Shown in pieces: positions 11,001 to 24,478 of a stretch of 64,000 nucleotides of DNA. The first letter of the stretch is position 1. Every line of letters starts with the position of its first letter. Below the pieces are notes generated by a model that saw only the letters and a list, made by a program, of their open reading frames with translations, was not told the DNA's origin and ran no database searches. The position numbers and the translations under genes are program-made. The stretch covers positions 4,103,089-4,167,088 of the forward strand of contig CM065683.1 in the NCBI GenBank assembly GCA_017654935.2. The letters run 5' to 3'. The stretch comes from Phymorhynchus buccinoides. Taxonomy: Eukaryota > Mollusca > Gastropoda > Neogastropoda > Raphitomidae.

Positions 11001-14000
11001 AACAGTAAACTGAAGTGCTTTAACAAGGGAAACAACTCGCAGGATGAAAGCAATCTGTGGTCGAAAGTTATACACGCGTTTTGTACCTTATACCGTGAAA
11101 CAACTATAGGCGCAACCCGTCTATATACGATGTACGGCTACCACAACTATAGTTGCTACCCATCTATATACGATGTACGGCTACCACAACTATAGTTGCT
11201 ACCCATCTATATACGATGTACGGCTACCACAACTATAGTTGCTACCCATCTATATACGATGTACGGCTACCACAACTATAGTTGCTACCCATCTATATAC
11301 GATGTACGGCTACCACAACTATAGTTGCTACCCATCTATATACGATGTACGGCTACCACAACTATAGTTGCTACCCATCTATATACGATGTACGGCTACC
11401 ACAACTATAGTTGCTACCCATCTATATACGATGTACGGCTACCACAACTATAGTTGCTACCCATCTATATACGATGTACGGCTACCACAACTATAGTTGC
11501 TACCCATCTATATACGATGTACGGCTACCACAACTATAGTTGCTACCCATCTATATACGATGTACGGCTACCACAACTATAGTTGCTACCCGCCATGAAT
11601 GCGTTAAGACCTTGAAAAATCATCCCAAATAAGGTCATAAGTGGGAGGGAGTTGTATAAGGGAGGTAATTTTAATGCTTACAAAGAAAGGGCAATGTCTC
11701 AGAGAAGAAGGTCTTAAGTGGGAGGGGTGTCTTCTAAGGGAGGTTTCATTGTATATGCTAGTCACAGAGACTTGTCTTTGTGAAATTCGGGCTTCTCTCC
11801 CCAGAGAGCGTGTCGCCGCAAGCGCAGCGCCTTCCGATTAAAAAAAAAAATTGGGAGGGGGGAGGGGGTGACAGGGTGAGGAGGGGGAAGGCAGACTCGG
11901 GAAACCTTGTTATCAATTTGGTCATACTCCCTGCTTTCTCCCTGCTCTTACCGACTTTTAACTGCCATGGGATTTTTACATGCGTAAAGCGCACGGGTCA
12001 GACTAGCTTTAGGTCCCCCATCCGAAGGACTGGACGTTCAGTTCGATTTTCCTAGAAAGGGCGAGGAGGCCGGGATTTGAACCCCGGGTCACTCACGCTG
12101 CAGTCACGCATTGAAATGGGCAGGCGAACGTCTTAACCACTCTGCCACCTTCCTGTTTCAAGGGGCAGACGCTGAGCGCCGTTTACATGGTGTGCAACAT
12201 TCACCGCACGCAATCTGACTGGTACGAGGTCTTCCTGGAAATGCTGGTGGATAAGGGCTACGAAGATCTGGTGAAACTAATCGATGACAAAGTGTTTGGC
12301 AGTGAGTATTGTGAAATCCTGACGTTCAGACGCACCTGTATTGGCTACTGCAACTAGGCTTATTGATAATAATAATAATAATAGTAATAATAATGAATAA
12401 ATCTTCTATAGCGCTATTCTCCTGACACAGCAGGACTCACCGCGCTTTACATGGGGGGGGGGGGGGGGGGGGGAAGGGGGGGGGGGAAGTAAGTCTACCC
12501 CACGCACACAAAAGACATTCAAAATACATGTACTTAAAGTTATTTAGAAGAAAAAAAATCACTTTACCGCACTCACACAACTCACATTTAAAATACCTAT
12601 ATACAACACGAATTATTTATAAGGTTGACTGACAGTGGATGGACAGACAGAAATGAACAGAGATATTTTCTGAAAAGATGCGTCTTCAGGCCAGTTTTGA
12701 AAGAAGACAGAGATGGAGAGCTGCGGAGAGAGAAAGGGAGATTGTTCCAGATGTGTGGTGCTTGGAAACGAAAAGATCTGTTTCCAACGACCTTGACGGC
12801 AAGAGCTAAACCCTTGTTGATCAGTATCCAAAAGGGCATTCCACTCTTGCAAAAGGCAGCCATTAAGTGGCCTCAAGTAGGGTTATTGGCGAGAGTTATT
12901 CCCTTGTTTGGTCAGTACTCAACCATCTTCCCCCACCCACCAAGGGCATTCACTCTTGCAAAAGGTGTTCTTTGCAGTGGCCAATGGAAGCCGCATCCCT
13001 TTAATTTACAGAATATTAGGTACCTTTTTGGGCTGCTATAAGGTGCACCCCCAAATTGTACACAACATTCAGACTTTGTTCTATTTTCTTACTATATTAT
13101 TAGTCATATTATAAGATGCAGGGGTTTCAATCTGGGGGGAAAGTATCGCCTTATAGTCCGTAAATATGGTATTTATTCACATATAAGATGCAGCAGTTTA
13201 TTATAAGCCGCAGAAAAAAAATTACTCACGAAAAAGTTTGACAAAGTTTAAGAACAGAATAAAAAAAAAGTGGTAGATTTGCATACAACATTTAAAAAAA
13301 AAAAATGGCGGTAGATTTGTTCCTACTTTGCATACAACCGAAAATCAACATGAACGCAAAACAGAAAATGTGATATTACGATATGAGTATTTAACGCTTT
13401 AAAACACTTTGAAAACCCGTTTTGTGTCTTTAAACCCGTTTTGAGATCTTGGAAACGAGTTTTTTAATTTTATAGTGATAAATATGGAATTAGAAAACCC
13501 CACAAAGAAGCTGCTTCAGTCTATAAGCCGCATGGGTCAAAGTTGAGTGGGGGGAAATTTCACATTTAACGTAGCAAATTTTCACTTTACGCAGTTTAAA
13601 AAATAATATGTTACAAAAATATTAAATGATCTTAATAAATAATCATACGCTCTATTCTGATGCAAAAACGCTCTGAAAAATGCCACAGCATCGTTTTAGA
13701 ATATCGATAAGCACAGACTGCAATCTCTATCCCTATTACCTACCTTTTACGTCACATTCTTCAAATTGAGCACTCGCATATTTATTTTTTTAAAATCGTA
13801 GATCTACCAGCCGGGAAATCAGCTGACTCGAGCAGCCATTGTATCTCATCTACAACGTCGTTTCTTCGAGAAGCCACTCTCCATGATTATGACGTCACCC
13901 TCAGATGTTGCATTGAAACTAAGCAAAGAATCCTTTGGATGACGTCATAGCTTTATAATTCTGTTGAACGAGATTTCACAAAGTAGGTGACGTCCTAGTG

Positions 14001-16706
14001 AACTCCAGCATTTTTGCAAATTATGACTTATCGACCCAATTCATTTTGAAGAATGAGACACAAAAGGTAGGTAATGGCGACGGAGTTTGCAGTCTGTGCT
14101 TATTGATGTTTTAAAAACCATGCTGTGGTTTTTCAGAGCGTTTTTGCATCCGAATAGAGCATCTGAACCCCCTTTAAGAGAGATCACCTAAATTATGCAG
14201 GTGATACCCTACTTTGCATGCTGATTTTGACCCCCTTATTTCGAAGATAGAATGATGAAGATGATGTTGATGATGATAATGATGATGATGATGATGATGA
14301 TGACACTGTCTACAATAATAATAAAACAACAACAATAAGTATGGATGCTGATTAACCACAAGTTGCCCCGCAATTAACAGTCTTGCGTTCACAACTTTCA
14401 CTGCCTGAATTCTGACAAAGAGAGAGACAGGGACGGACAGAGAGATGTATTATTTCATTATCATATTTAAATCTGTATTCTTGAAGCAAATGTGTGTTTT
14501 TGTGTGTGGAACAGAAATCATGTCGAAAAAGGCACCAGAAAACATGTTTGCTGCAAAGTCAGAAACCAGCAGCGCCATAGAAGAAGCTGTTGTCAAAGGT
14601 AAAGATTAATAATGTGTGTGTGTGCGTGTGTGCGTGTGCGTGCGCGTGCGCATGTGTGTGTGTGCATGTGTGTATGTGTCTGTGTGTGTGTATATATGCA
14701 TATGCACGCATGTGTGTGTTTTCAAGGAAGTGTCCAAAAAACAAATGATTAGATTATGTTAATGAATTAAAAAGAAGAAAAAAAACTTGATGAAAATCAA
14801 TTCATGATATCTTGAGCTATCCTGCCCAGTCAATTAAAAAAAAAAGTTCTTTAGACATATTTTTTGCAATGGTACGTTATTTTCAGATTAACTTTAACCC
14901 CTTCCCTGCCTGCTACGAGATCTAGTCTCGTCGTGCATGATGTCGTTGATGATGAACTTTTGATGTCATACTCCCGGAATGATGGTTTTTGGTTTAGATA
15001 AGCCAGGAAAGATATATCTCTGGACCATTTTCTCAGATTGAGTCTAACAGATTTGTCTAACAGATTTGTTTTAACCCTTTAAGTCCTGACGCTCTGTGCG
15101 CTCAGTCACCTCTGAAGTCCTAGCCCAAGGGACGTCACTCCGAACAAAATATTAGCATCAGAAAAATAATAAAATAAAATATACCCTAGCAGATTTTGTG
15201 TTTTTTTGTTTTGAATGTGTTGCCTGATTTGTAAAATTAATTTCAAGATGTCATGGGGATGCATGGCTCCACAAAAATAAAAGTGTAGTCGCAAACTGCA
15301 TTCACTAGTCATTCACTGCCTACTTTTTGCAGACTGGTCACCACTGGTGAAGCCTAAGACGACTTAAATGGAAATGTAGATCAAAATCATTCACTTACCC
15401 TTTCACTTCACGATCTTATAATTCCTATCTTTCACAAAAAAAGGAATTTTCATCGCTGTCATCACTCAGTGGATGCAATAACGACTCATCATCCATGATG
15501 TAAAAGTCGGGAAAATGCCGATGTCAGTAACTCAACTTCAAAAATTCGCATCAATCGAACAAAAACAAGCTCGCTGCCGAAATAGGTCAGAATACACTCC
15601 TTACTCATCACTTCGCGATCTCATAAGTCCCATCTTTCACAAAAATACGACTATTCATCGCTTTCCTCAGTCAATGGACGCCATAACTGTTCGTCATCCA
15701 TATTGGAAAAATCGCGAAAATGCCGAAGTCGGTCACTAATTTTCAAAAATTCATATCTTCCAAACCAATCGGCCTAGAAGCCATTGCAAGCAACAGGGCG
15801 GAAGTGTAATCTATAGCGAAAGCGAGGCTGAAGCGCTCACATGACTGCCATGTGATAGAAACAAAATGGAAGCGCCCAAACTGGCCACGTGGAATCCGTA
15901 CGTTCCCGAACGTTCTCGGCATTTACGATGCAAATTTGTTCTGAACGTTCACCGAACAAAAGGGTTATACTTTATAATAAGAAAATCGATAATTTCTTAG
16001 TTTTTTGTTGGCAGTGAAGGGGTTAAAGACCTACCAGGTCGCGTGTCAAAATCACGGGTTTCACGTATTTTCCCTCCTATAGCTGGGTAAGAAATCTTGT
16101 TTTGACCAGGTTTGACTCCCATACAAATGCCCCCAAATTAAAAACGAGACATCATTTTAAGGAGCAGCCTCAATTTGATGTTGGGGGCATTTGTATGTAG
16201 GTCACAGCTACCCAGAAAAAACACAAGGGACTTAATCCGTGGTGGGTCAGTGTGTCTTTAAGTTTTTGTGGAACATTGTTTGGGTAGTGCTTTTGCTTTT
16301 CGCAAAATTTCATGCCAGTCTGCATAATATAATAGGCCTACACAAACAACAAATACTAAAATTAAGAATTGCCTATTTTTGTCGGCGTAATATTTTGTGC
16401 GAGTTACATTTCGACTTCATGTTGTGCAGTGAAAGAACCGGCCTACACGCAAGGACCGGTGAACTACGCAGGCGCCCCATTTAACGAAGGAACGAAGGAA
16501 CCGTCGGCAGGAATCACAAATAGCACACTGATGACAGGAAACATAGATGGCACACTGACGACAGGATATGACAAAACCAGAGTGACAGGAAACATTGACG
16601 ACACTGTGACAACGACTGATGATGACAGTGAAGAAGAGGATGCCTTTCATTCCTGTGACGAAGGTGACGACGACAATGGCGATGACGATGATGACGATGA
16701 CTATCA

Positions 16707-16779
<73 letters not shown>

Positions 16780-19700
16780 GACAAAGGTGAAAGCTAGAGC
16801 CGCCTGGAACGACCCCACCGGCAAGGGAGACCACCCACAACTTGACAGAAACGATCATGGAAGTTGGGAGAACCGAGAAGAGACTCCGGAGAAGATGGAG
16901 CTGAGGGAAAAGAACATTCTGCCTGTGGATGGTTTGTACTAAGATTTTATGTTGTTTTAATTTTTTTTTTGCTGTCCCATCTTCTGGGCCGTACAGTGGC
17001 GTTGCTTCCACGCCGCTCATTCCGAGTCCCAACTCGCAGCCACACCCCGGCTTGTTCAGGTCGCAGAATCCAAAACCAGCAGTCCAAAGAATTGTGATTG
17101 TTGCTATTGGTGTTGAAGTATTTATAAAAGTGGAAATCGGGTAAGCCAAACTCAGGACTGACATTTTATTACCGTGAGTTTTTTCGGACTATGCGGCGCA
17201 CCTGATTATAAGGCGCACCCCCCACATTTTGCACAAAATTGTTATTATATATTTACTATTTTAGTAGTCACATTATAAGGCGCAGGGGTCTCAGTCTGGG
17301 GAAAAAAAGTATTTATTGTCCGAAAAATAGGGTAATGAGAAAGACGATATTTTGAGATTAAACAAGTTTTTAAAAAAAAAAAGGATTAACCCTTTCACCA
17401 CCGATGTCTCATTTTTGAGCCACACTGATATAACACCTTTGTCAGTAAAAGTCATGACATAAGGATCTGTTATCCAGTGACCCAATGTCACTGTTTTGGG
17501 CGATATGGAAAGGCCTTATTTGATACATCATCGAGGCATTGACAGCACTGCAGACGCCACATTTCTTTATGTAAGTTTGACTGACATTTTTTATTGAAAA
17601 TTGACTAACGGCGAAAGGGTTAAATTGGGACCCCAAACAGTTGCTTACTCAGTCAAAACCATAGCAACCATGGCGTCGAAGCTTGAAACCGCAGGATGCG
17701 AGTCAGCGACTTGCAAACATTTTTTTAGAAAAATAAGGGGTGGCCAGTTGCCACAAACTGATAAAACTTGCAAACTGTGACGTAAAAATATAAATGACAT
17801 CAATTTTAGAATGATGCACGATGTTCTAAGTGATGTAGGTCTACTCAAGCACACGAGGCGAGAGCTGGGGATCTACCTGATGGTAGAGTAGCTTCCCCTG
17901 TTTGACCGATTGAATTAGGCAAGATCACTCCCACACACCATGAAATTACTCCCCTTAATTATTTCCGAACAATTCCTATTGATTCATTTGGTTATATAAA
18001 AAAACACTGAAATAGACTGCAACGTCACTGACCAAGCAATTAGTTTGTGTGGTCATTTGGTTATAATTAACTATCGATTAGTTTGATTGAAGCCCCCAAC
18101 AACTTACCATATTTTTCGGATCATTAGGCGCTGCTGTGTATAAGGCGAATAGGGCAATTTTGAAGAAAAATCTGAAAAAAATTAAGTAAAAGGCGCCCTC
18201 GTTTATAAGGCGATACACACCTTGCAACAGAAAGTCGAAGTTTGAAGCTTTGAAGCCCGTACACGTCCTGTAAACGCTTACTGACCGCCATTACTGCTGT
18301 CATAAACGAGAGTTGGCTCCCTTCTTAAATAATCAAACTTCCGTTTTTGCAACTTCCGGCTGTTGTGTTTGGACTTTTCTTCACGAAAACCGGTAGAATT
18401 ATGGCATTTTAAGCTCTACAACGATGCTTTTTACATCCAATGAAGGGTTATGGCATCTGTTGGACGGTATCTCGGATGATAATAGGGATTTTGAAGCATT
18501 TCAACGTGAGTATTCGTCATATCGGCGACTCGTTACCACTTTCAATGTTGTGACTCACAGTAGACTGTACTGAACATGGCAATCGTTGCCTCTCTTCTCA
18601 CGATTTTGTTAGGGCGCCCTTGTTTATTAGGCGCATAGGTTGAAAATTGAGAAAAAAATATCGCCTTATAGTCCGAAAATTATGGTAATAAAGAAAAAAG
18701 ACAGCACTGCTGATAGCTAAGAACAGACGCTTGTCCCAAGCGATTCATTTTCACAAACGCAGGTGCTATTTTTGCATGGGTGCTAGGCATTGGGGATAAA
18801 GCTTACAGATGCTGTATTAGAGCTTGGGTGTTGGTGGCGAGTTCCTACAAAGATGCTGTAGCACCACGGGCGAATACATCCGCCCAGTACATCACTATGC
18901 ACTCCCACCAAATGCAAAGACATTCGCTGCCAAGTACCCTGCCACATGTTTGTCTATTTTTTAGAGCTTACATGAATTTTGTTTCCCCACCTGAGAGTGT
19001 TGCTCTAATTGCAAGACCAACACTGCAGGTGTCTGTAGTTCTCGGGCCTGGTTAACGCCGGGATATCATTATGAAAGGAAGCGTAGAATACAGCCCTGCG
19101 ATGCAGTCTCAGACCGATACGGAACTCCATAGCATCATCATCATCGTTATCATCGGCCTCATTTTCCATCAATCATAAAATTTAAATAAAAAATGTCTCA
19201 AATTATGTGGCTTTGCATGCCCTGCTCTCATGGTGACCTCAGTTCGGTTTCCAATCCAGTCTATGCCTTGGTGCGTTCGGGTCAAAGTCATGGGGATCAG
19301 TGTGTTCTGGGGAGCTGTCGGTGGACGGTCGTGGTGGCGCCCTCGGAGGAGGACCTCACTCACGCTGGCTCCGCGACTAAGAGAATAGTGTCGTCAGTAG
19401 GGGGCTTAGTAGGTGGTGTCCTGAACAGGCTCCACTGAACTCCACCGAAGTGACTCAGCAGAAGTGCAGTGTCTCCTCGGTTGGTTGCCTCCTGACAGCC
19501 TAACATAGATTCGCTCCCCTTGAACTGCTGGTCTCGGTTTCTGCGACTTGAACAAACCCGGGTGTAGCTGCGAATTGGGATTCGGAACAAGCGGTGTGGG
19601 AGCAACGCCACTGTACAGCCCAGAAGATGGGACAGCAACAAAAAACCCAAAACGTTAAAAAAAAACCTGTAAAAACTGGACAATAATTTGCACCTGTATA

Positions 19701-22213
19701 TAAGCTGCATCTCTTAAATTTACATAATATCAGGTATTTATTCACATAGAGAGAGAGAAATAGGGGTTTTATGCCCTCTGGACCAAATGGCCATATGAGG
19801 CATTTGAAATTATTGAGATTTAAACGGAAAAGAAGATTTTAATATGGATGTAGATGTTATTCACATATAAGCCACAGAGAAAATTATTCAAGCAAAAATG
19901 TTGAGAAAGTTCAGCAAAAATGCAGTAGATTTTGCCTACCTATGTGCTGAAAGCAACACAAAAGCATAAATCATGCTGGTACAACATGACTATTTAAAGA
20001 TCTGGAACTTTTTAACGTGGGATTTGAATCTATCAAGTGTCAAAACCAGTTTTGATAGCTGCGATGAAGCTGAAGAACAGGCTGGAAATGTGGCAGGAAA
20101 CAGATTCCACAACACTGATAAACATAAAATCGGAACAGTCCACATACAAGCCGCATCAGTATATAAGCCGCATGGACCAAATTTAAGGGAAAAAAGTAGC
20201 GGCTTATATTTTATACACATCTGTATTGTTACAAATTCGGGACTTTCCTGGTGTTGCACTGCCTCCGGACATTGCCTCCAGGATCGTTCCCACCACCTTT
20301 ATATCTACTAATGTGTCTGTTATATGTGTCTGTTCCAGACCGGAGGACGTTAAGCAGAATTTCATCAAGCTTGTAGTCCGCATTTTACGGGGTACATATA
20401 GGCTTAGGGCTGGAAGAGTTCAAAGATATTGACTGGTGCGCCGTGGTGTTTCAGAGACCCCATCGCTGGTGGACAACAGCAACGAGGAGTGGGTGGACCC
20501 TGAGGGTCAGGGCGAGAGCAGGAAGGTGCAGCCAGAACCCCTGGAGCTGAGGTTTTACCAGGAGGAGCTGGCATGTAGGGGCGTGCAGGGAAACAACGTC
20601 GTCATCGTAGCTCCAACCGGGTCCGGGAAAACCCACGTGGCTCTCCGGATCATGAAGGTGGGTGGAAGGATGTGTGGGGGGGGGGGGGGGGGGGAGGGGG
20701 GGGGCCTGCAAGGCAGCAGTGTCATCATCGTGGCTCACCCACTGGGTCAAGGAAAACCCAATTTGTGGCTCTATGGATCATGGAGGTGGGTGGAAGGATG
20801 TGTGTGTGGGGGGGGGGGCGGGGGGGGGGGAGGGGGGGGAGCAGGGCCTGCAAGGCAGCAGTGTCATCATCGTGGCTCACCCGCTGGGTCAAGGAAAACC
20901 CATGTGGCTCTCCGGATTATGGAGATGGGTGGAGGGATGGGGGTGTGGGGGGTGATGGGGATTCAGGTCAGGGGGGGGGGGGAGGGGGAGGGGAGCAGGG
21001 CCTGCAAGGCAGCAAATGTCATCATCGACACACACCCGCTGGGTCAAGGGAAACCCAATTTGTGGCTCTACATGGATCATGTGGGGTGGGGGAGGGGGGG
21101 TGGGGGTGTGTGGGGAGGGGAGGTAAGTGGGGTGGGAGTGGGGGAGGGGAAGCAGGCATGGTCTGCAGGGCAACTTCCATCATCGTCGCTCCCGGTGGGT
21201 CAGAGAAAACCCATGTGGCTCTTAGGATCATGGAGGTAAAAGAGAGTGTGTGTGGATTTGTGTGTGTGTGTCAAAGTTAAAGTCAATTTTTTTTTTTACA
21301 GATGGAACATTGAATAAGCAATAGTGGTTTGCTTTTTTTTTTTTTGCATCAAGCCATCTATAACACAACAATTAAAGAAGAAAATAAACATGAAATAAAC
21401 CACACACACACACACAAAAAACAACAACAAACAAGCAAAAAAGCATTAATAATGTGTGTGTGTGTGTGTGTGTGCACGTGTGTGCGTGCAAGTGTGAGTG
21501 ATCATGTGGATGTGTTTGTGTGCTGTGTGCCGGGGCCGGAGTTTGAAAAAGTTTTTTTCTTCTGATGAACCAGTTACTCAGTTTCTATTTACCCCGTCAT
21601 TATTATCTTTTTGTTTATCGTCAGAGCCACCTAGAACGGAATAGGGGTGGTGTACCCAAGGTGGTGTTTCTTGTGAACCATTTCTCTCTCATTCTCTTTA
21701 TCCATACTCTTTTGTCTGTCTGTCTGTCTGTCTCTCTTCTCCCCTCTCCCTCCCCCCCTCTCTCTCTGTGTTTTTCCTCCTTCCATCTCTCTCTCCTTCC
21801 TTTACTCCTTCTCCCTCAGCTTTCTGTTTATGTCTTTGCTGTCTCGCTCTACTTTTTCTTTCTCTACCCCCCCCCCCCCTCATTCCGTTCCTCTTTACTC
21901 CCCCTCCCCCTCCTATTCTTATCTTTCTTTTCTTTTCTTGCTTCATTTTTTTGTTTTGTTCCTAGATGCTCACTTATTTTCAGTCCCTCCACATCCCATT
22001 TGTTAAGTATTTATGTATAATGCTGAATTTATTATGTGTCTGTTTATATTGATAATTCAATTCAATTCAATTCAATCATTTTATTGTCTTCACAAAAAGC
22101 AAAGAAATTCGCTGCCTGGCATGCACATTTTATAAATAATAAGACACAACACGAGTAATGTAGTAATGTTTAGGAAGACAACTTAAATAAGACAACAAAA
22201 ATTTAAAACACAC

Positions 22214-22293
<80 letters not shown>

Positions 22294-24416
22294 ACTCACA
22301 CACACACCTTTGAGCTATCAGAATAAAATTAATCAGAGCATAGAATTAGAAATGAATTAACAAGTGAGCTAACATAATTTATGACAAGTAAATGAAGTAT
22401 AATTGAGTATTAATTCAGAAATAAATAAGTAATGAAACTAACAACATCTCCTGGTTTGCTAAAAAGACTAATAAAATAAGGCTTCTTAAAACTATTATTA
22501 ATAGCAATAAACCAACCATAAATTTTAAAAAATAATGTGCCTGCTTATGATGATAATGTGTGTTCGTTTTCTTTGCTTTGCATGCCTTTCTTGTTTATTG
22601 AATTCTTTGCTTTTCATTTTCTTTTCCTTTCTCTTTTTTTTCCTTGAGGACTGGATGAAAAAAAGTATTTATACTTACTCTATTATCCTCAGAAAATAAA
22701 AGCTATTGGTAAAGGTCAAGATGTGCCACCCCCCCTACCTATCTCGGTTAATTCTATTTTTCCGTTATTGCCTTTCTTACCATACATAAAGCTGTATTTT
22801 AGGAACATTTTTAGCTAATAACCTTTTTCGAATACTAACCCTAACCCTAACCCTAGCCCTAACCCTAACCCTACCCCCCACCCTATAAGACGGAAAAAAC
22901 GCAACGAACCACAACTGTGACAAATCGCGGTGTACTGCAGTACATAGTGGGGGGTAGGGTTAGGTTTAGGGCTAGGGTTAGGGTTAGGGTTAGTATTCCA
23001 AAAAGGTTATTAGCTCAAAATGTTCCTAAAATACAGCTTTATGTATGGTAAGAAAGGCAAAAACGGAAAAATAGAATTAACCGAGAAATGCAGGGGGGTG
23101 GCACATCTTTACCTTTGCCAAGCTATTCATTCATTCAGCCCTGGCTCAGCACAGTATCTGTTAAATACATCAGTGCATGCATGGCATGATATCGATTCTC
23201 ATTATTTTTTTTTTTTTTTTTTTCCAGAATCACCTGGAGCAGAAGGGGGTGGGGGTTCGTAAGGTGGTGTTTCTGGTCAACCAGTTGGCCTTGGCCCAAC
23301 AGCAGTATGAAGCCTGTGTCAAGTACCTCAGTTCATGGCGTGATATCAGTTCTCTTTTGTTTTGTTTCTTTTTCCAGAATCACCTGCAGCAGAAGGGGGT
23401 GGGGGTGCGTAAGGTGGTGTTTCTGGTCGACCGATTGGCCTTGGCCCAACAGCAGTATGAAGCCTGTGTCAAGTACCTCAGCGCGTGGCGCGTCAAACTG
23501 GTCACGGGAAACGTCGGGGTCTGCGCTGCCGAGAAAGTGCCCCTCAAACATCTGGTGATGAGGTGAAGAGTCTTGAACATTATGAATCATCATCATCATC
23601 ATCAACATCATCATCATCGTCATCGTCATCATCATCATATTTATCATCATCATTATCATCATCACCATCACCATCTTCGTCATCACCATCATTAGCTTTG
23701 GACTGAAAACTGCTACAACCACGACCATTACTACTTCTTCTACTCCTCCTCCTCTTCCTACTACTACTATGCCGCCTTGGCTTAGGGCTGCGCCAGACCA
23801 ATTCACATAGGTTAAAACACCAAGGCTACATCAAAATGTTGTTATGCTCTGCATAGTTATGCAGGGATTGTCTTTAGCCATGACAAGCTCCTAGCATAAC
23901 ATCATCAGTCCCCCAAAGTCGCCCAAATCCTCTGAAGTCGGAGTGTGCCTGTCCATGTGGTGTGGTAATAAAAAAAACGGTCGCACATATAATATTCTCA
24001 TCCCTCAACTCAACTCAACTCAACTCAATAATGCTTTATTATCTCAAAAGAGAAATTCATCGTTGTTATGCCTGTGATTCAACATTAAAATACACACATC
24101 AAACGTTATAAGATAACATTCAGAACATGTTAAATTCATTCAGTACAATAAAATACATATCAAGCATTATAATAATCAAACACATGCTAAATATACTCAC
24201 AGTGCAATAAAATACTTATCAACATAAGATTATAAATTAGGCATAAGAAATACTTGTGCATGTCAAATATTCAAAAGAGCAAAATAAATAACACCCATAT
24301 ATAATCGTACATAAACACAGACACACACGCATAGGGCATAGGCCTACATGCATGTATGCACACATACACCAAAACATGTGCATGCTCCCATCGCACCACT
24401 CCTACACTGGCACACA

Positions 24417-24478
<62 letters not shown>

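Larger units (their letters stand above)
1..23118. repeat. Segmental duplicate, copy A
   Basis: This stretch matches 40592-64000 almost base for base in the same orientation, apart from microsatellite length changes and a few larger indels. The offset drifts from about 41.0 kb (exon 1) to 40.86 kb (exon 7) because of those indels. It carries a LINE-rich leader and exons 1-7 of an RLR gene. Copy A alone has a poly(A) insertion in exon 6 and lacks about 500 bp of LINE between positions 157 and 158. Both copies share the same transposon insertions at the same sites, so the copies split after those insertions. Either haplotypes kept in series or a recent duplication would look like this. Confidence 0.95.

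Noticed and set aside
11099..11592. CRISPR-like array (43-bp regular repeat)
   Set aside because: There are no variable spacers; the units are contiguous and the context is a eukaryotic intron.
12060..12150. A tRNA gene on the minus strand
   Set aside because: A and B boxes are present, but the rest belongs to a SINE body with a tail shared by two other insertions; no complete cloverleaf was made out.
15515..15739. 74-codon frame conserved in both copies
   Set aside because: It lies within a nonautonomous TTAA element over an internal repeat; conservation only reflects overall identity of the copies, and no domain was recognised.
20226..20432. 68-codon open frame just before exon 7 ([19 protein letters not shown]...)
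   Set aside because: It ends in a stop shared by both copies and its phase does not connect to exon 6 or exon 7. The acceptor at 20454 gives a consistent model without it. A decayed exon cannot be excluded.
21565..22020. Leu/Ser/Pro-rich 151-codon frame resembling membrane segments
   Set aside because: A pyrimidine-rich intron tract after the degraded exon 8; the hydrophobic look comes from (CT)n composition.
22830..23010. Chromosome end or fusion point (CCCTAA and TTAGGG runs)
   Set aside because: The runs lie in the arms of a bounded palindromic element with an 8-bp target duplication, and the same element recurs in copy B.
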